Origin: an uncultured Eubacteriales bacterium
GTDB taxonomy: Bacteria > Bacillota > Clostridia > Oscillospirales > CAG-272
Assembly: GCA_900547725.1 (NCBI GenBank)
Contig: URHR01000043.1
Span: forward strand, 1 to 17,245
Direction: 5' to 3'
Length of the DNA: 17,245 nucleotides
Positions 15,180 to 17,245 of the stretch are shown one piece after another. The stretch's first letter is position 1. Every line of letters begins with the position of its first letter. The position numbers and the translations under genes are program-made. The notes under the pieces were generated by a model. It did no database searches. It was not told the DNA's origin and saw nothing but the letters and a program-made list of their open reading frames with translations.

Positions 15180-15213
15180 AAGACCTTGGGGCAACGCCCC
15201 AAGGTCTTATTTT
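15180..15213. terminator. Shared terminator of convergent HAD and radical SAM genes
   Basis: A perfect 13-bp stem, AAGACCTTGGGGC (15180-15192) with its complement (15196-15208), and loop AAC are followed by ATTTTT on the plus strand. The minus-strand gene's stop codon (15207-15209) overlaps the stem. AAGACCTTGGG is the same opening found in the other 3'-end hairpins here. Confidence 0.88.
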
Positions 15214-16172
15214 TCCACCTCATACAGCCTCCCCTGCCAGCGGGACTCGCGGTATAGGAGCTTGTCGAGATCGTTGATGACGGCGGTCTTGCGGAGCGAC
15301 CAGAGCGGGGCTAATAAGTCGTCGCGCGAGCCGTCGCCGGTCAGGCGGCAGATCACCGTTTCGGGCGGGAGCAGCTCCATAGCAGACGCGAGCAGACGAA
15401 TATAGTGCGGCTCTTCAAGCGTTTGGTAGAAACCCGCGCGCCACTGCTTTTCCAACTCGGTTTCGCGCAGGACGTGAAGCAGATGCAGCTTGACCTGCTC
15501 GGGACGAAGTGCCGCAACGTCGCGCACGGTCTGTAGCATCGTTTCGTCATCCTCACCCGGCAACCCGAAGATCAGATGCACGCAGACCGCAATCTTTCCG
15601 CTTGCCGCACGCAGGCGATTGTAACCGTCCAGAAACTGCGCCCATGTGTGCCCGCGATGAATCCGCTCCGCCGTCACATCCGACGAGGACTGAAGCCCCA
15701 GTTCCACCGTCAGATCGGTTCGCTCCGCGAGATCTGCAAGGTACGCCACCACGTCGGGCGGCAGACAGTCCGCCCGGGTCGCGATGTTCAGCCCCACAAT
15801 GCCGTCTACAGCGAGCGCCGCCTCGAATTTTTCACGCAGAACCGCCACGGGCGCATAGGTGTTGGTGCGCGCCTGAAAATACGCAATGCAAGCCGAGACG
15901 TCCCATTTGCGCGCATACAACGCCCGCTGACGGGCAATCTGCTCGGCAACGGACAGCCGCGCATCGGGCGCAAAATCGCCGCTCCCGCGCGCGGAACAGT
16001 AGATACAACCGCCCCTGCCGCAAGTTCCGTCAATGTTCGGGCAGGTAAACCCGCCGTCAAGCGGCAGCTTGACCACCCGCCGCCCGTAGGTTCGCCGCGC
16101 AAAATATTCAAAGGTCTGGTAGCGCTTGTTACTGTCGCTGTACGGATACGGGTTGCTCTCCCGCTGTGTCAT
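15207..16172 (-). CDS. TIGR01212-type radical SAM protein (YhcC/YtqA-like)
   Basis: The 321-residue protein belongs to the radical SAM superfamily, related to the Elp3-type core. GFTCPNIDGTCGRGGCIYC supplies the [4Fe-4S] ligands, most likely C44, C56 and C59, spaced C-x11-C-x2-C as in the family. C51 is an extra cysteine at a position often occupied by lysine. KRYQTFEYFARRTYGRRVVK near the start and VELGLQSS, RGHT and HLIFGLPGED motifs further on are also family-typical. The reaction of this group is not established. The ATG lies inside the upstream transporter gene (44-base overlap) and has AGGGAGGG just before it. No alternative start exists, so the genes appear translationally coupled. The gene ends in a shared terminator. 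Confidence 0.92.
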   Translation of the reverse strand: MTQRESNPYPYSDSNKRYQTFEYFARRTYGRRVVKLPLDGGFTCPNIDGTCGRGGCIYCSARGSGDFAPDARLSVAEQIARQRALYARKWDVSACIAYFQARTNTYAPVAVLREKFEAALAVDGIVGLNIATRADCLPPDVVAYLADLAERTDLTVELGLQSSSDVTAERIHRGHTWAQFLDGYNRLRAASGKIAVCVHLIFGLPGEDDETMLQTVRDVAALRPEQVKLHLLHVLRETELEKQWRAGFYQTLEEPHYIRLLASAMELLPPETVICRLTGDGSRDDLLAPLWSLRKTAVINDLDKLLYRESRWQGRLYEVEK

Positions 16173-16827
16173 GTGCCCTCCCTCGTCTCCGCACCGTCAG
16201 GGCGCAGAGCAAAACGAAAATCATCAGAATCGCCGAAACGGCGACAACCGCCCACGCGGTCGGCATCAGGCGCTCCATTCCGCTCAACAGTTTGACCGCG
16301 CCGCACGCCGCAAAAATGACAAACGACCCTGCGCGGAACAGCCGCTCCGGCAAATGCCGACCCAGAAGAACGCCGACCCCAACGCCGAGCAGTCCCGAGG
16401 CGAACAGCGCCGCCGTTGCGCCGAGAAAGACTGCGGGCATCGCGCGGGAATTCTCCGCCGAAAGCGCGAGCGTGGCAAGCTGCGTTTTGTCGCCCAACTC
16501 CGCCAGAAAATACGTGCCGAAGATCGCGGGAAACGCCCTGCCGCGACGGATTTTGCCGTCCTCCTCTCCGCCGCCGATTCCCGACCATGCAAAAAAGAGG
16601 AACGCGCCGCCCGCCACCAGAGAAATCAGCGTCATAGGCAACAGCTCCCCCAACAGCGCGCCGAGCGACACCGCAAGCCCGCACAGAACCGCAATCGCCG
16701 CAAATGTCCCCGCAAAAATATCCCGCAAGCGGTACTCCGCCGTCAGGGCCGCCATCAGGAGTTGCGATTTGTCCCCCATCTCCGCCAGAAAGATGACCGC
16801 AAAGGTACGCAAAAAAATTGCAGGCAT
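16129..16827 (-). CDS. GDT1/TMEM165 family (UPF0016) Mn2+/Ca2+ transporter
   Basis: The 232-residue membrane protein carries the family's two signature repeats, EMGDKSQ (16-22) and ELGDKTQ (110-116). Each lies at the end of a membrane helix, and there are about six helices in two inverted halves. Bacterial members such as MneA export manganese, so Mn efflux is the most likely role. The start has GGAGG seven bases upstream. The tail (about 210-232) is hydrophilic and arises where the frame overlaps the radical SAM gene. Bacterial relatives are often controlled by a yybP-ykoY Mn riboswitch; the roughly 100-base leader here shows no clear match. A weak -10 (TATAGG) near 16895-16905 is the only promoter hint. 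Confidence 0.92.
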   Translation of the reverse strand: MPAIFLRTFAVIFLAEMGDKSQLLMAALTAEYRLRDIFAGTFAAIAVLCGLAVSLGALLGELLPMTLISLVAGGAFLFFAWSGIGGGEEDGKIRRGRAFPAIFGTYFLAELGDKTQLATLALSAENSRAMPAVFLGATAALFASGLLGVGVGVLLGRHLPERLFRAGSFVIFAACGAVKLLSGMERLMPTAWAVVAVSAILMIFVLLCALTVRRRGRAHDTAGEQPVSVQRQ

Positions 16828-16946
16828 GAAAGCCTCCGCTGAATGTTACTTCTGTCTTTTCACGTCTGTAAAAATCCCCTTCGTTTTGAGAATGAAATCC
16901 TATACTTTTTCCTATCTGTTTTAACACCTAAAAAGAAGGAAATTTA

Positions 16947-17245
16947 TCCCCCCTCATCAGTCGCTGGCGCGACAGCTTCCCCCCAAGGGGAAGCCTAATG
17001 TACGCCATACTGACAGGATCAATACGATACCAAGTGTTTTTACACAAAGAAGATTATTTTTCACAGTGATGATTCCCGTGAATAACCCCGCGCATTTTTC
17101 TGCGGAACTCCTATATCAATATCTTATGTAACGATATATGTAACTACATCTTTGGATATGTTATAAATACTGCAAACCAAAGAAACCATGCAAAAAGGCT
17201 TCCCCTCGGGGGGAAGCTGTCGCGTTAGCGACTGATGAGGGGGGA
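16947..17245. repeat. 299-bp element with 49-bp terminal inverted repeats (MITE-like, may be cut by window end)
   Basis: The arms at 16947-16995 and 17197-17245 are inverted copies with three differences. Each arm contains two hairpins, GTCGC/GCGAC and GCTTCCCC/GGGGAAGC. All three differences fall in their four-base loops. The 201-base interior (16996-17196) is clearly AT-richer than the rest of the window and has no supported gene. There is no transposase. The right outer boundary coincides with the window end, so a target duplication cannot be checked. The gap from 16828 to 16946 holds only the transporter leader. Confidence 0.75.

Noticed and set aside
16828..16946. yybP-ykoY Mn riboswitch in the leader of the GDT1-type gene
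   Set aside because: The leader is short and I could not find the conserved internal-loop sequences or a following terminator stem. A covariance-model search would settle it.
16947..17245. CRISPR-like interpretation of the terminal repeats
   Set aside because: There are only two copies, in inverted rather than direct orientation, 201 bases apart, with internal hairpins. This is not a repeat-spacer array.

Overview
The window looks like chromosomal DNA from a fairly GC-rich low-GC-phylum (Firmicutes/Clostridia-type) bacterium, probably a gut Oscillospirales-like anaerobe. The reasons are RNase Y, a YhaO/YhaN-type nuclease pair, a two-subunit ThrE exporter, strong AGGAGG-type ribosome binding sites, sigma-A promoters with extended -10 boxes, and many dispersed hairpin repeats at gene ends. 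The lineage is inferred from content only. I count 14 protein genes and one tRNA. There is no transposase, phage gene, CRISPR array or rRNA.

Layout. Left edge to 1.8 kb: RNase Y (rny) on the minus strand with a consensus promoter. From 1.88 to 2.13 kb: a dispersed repeat, R1. From 2.18 to 2.75 kb: a GNAT acetyltransferase (minus). From 2.94 to 5.53 kb: a tightly coupled plus-strand operon of a small protein resembling the N-terminal domain of D-aspartate-ligase-type ATP-grasp enzymes, an aspartate/glutamate racemase, and a MurE-type ligase. Convergent to it (5.57-6.82 kb, minus) are the two halves of a threonine/serine exporter. From 6.93 to 7.18 kb lies R2, an inverted second copy of the R1 repeat. 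FeoB follows (minus), then tRNA-Gln and a MATE transporter (plus). From 10.88 to 15.18 kb there is an overlapping operon: SbcD/YhaO-like phosphoesterase, YhaN-like membrane ATPase and YjjG-type HAD phosphatase. Convergent to it are a TIGR01212-type radical SAM protein and a GDT1/TMEM165-type Mn/Ca transporter (minus). The right end is a 299-bp element with 49-bp terminal inverted repeats, cut by the window edge.

How genes may work together. The most suggestive set is the 2.94-5.53 kb operon. A racemase, a Mur ligase lacking the usual diaminopimelate-recognising arginine, and a stand-alone relic or partner of a D-Asp ligase together suggest a peptidoglycan stem or cross-bridge modification module. 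The YhaO/YhaN pair is a DNA-processing complex. FeoB, GDT1, MATE and ThrE are independent transport functions.

The non-coding fraction is unusually informative. Five 3'-end hairpins share an AGACC-GGG signature, two of them inside a composite repeat of about 255 bp present twice in inverted orientation. One of these hairpins has been absorbed into the C-terminus of the MurE-type gene.
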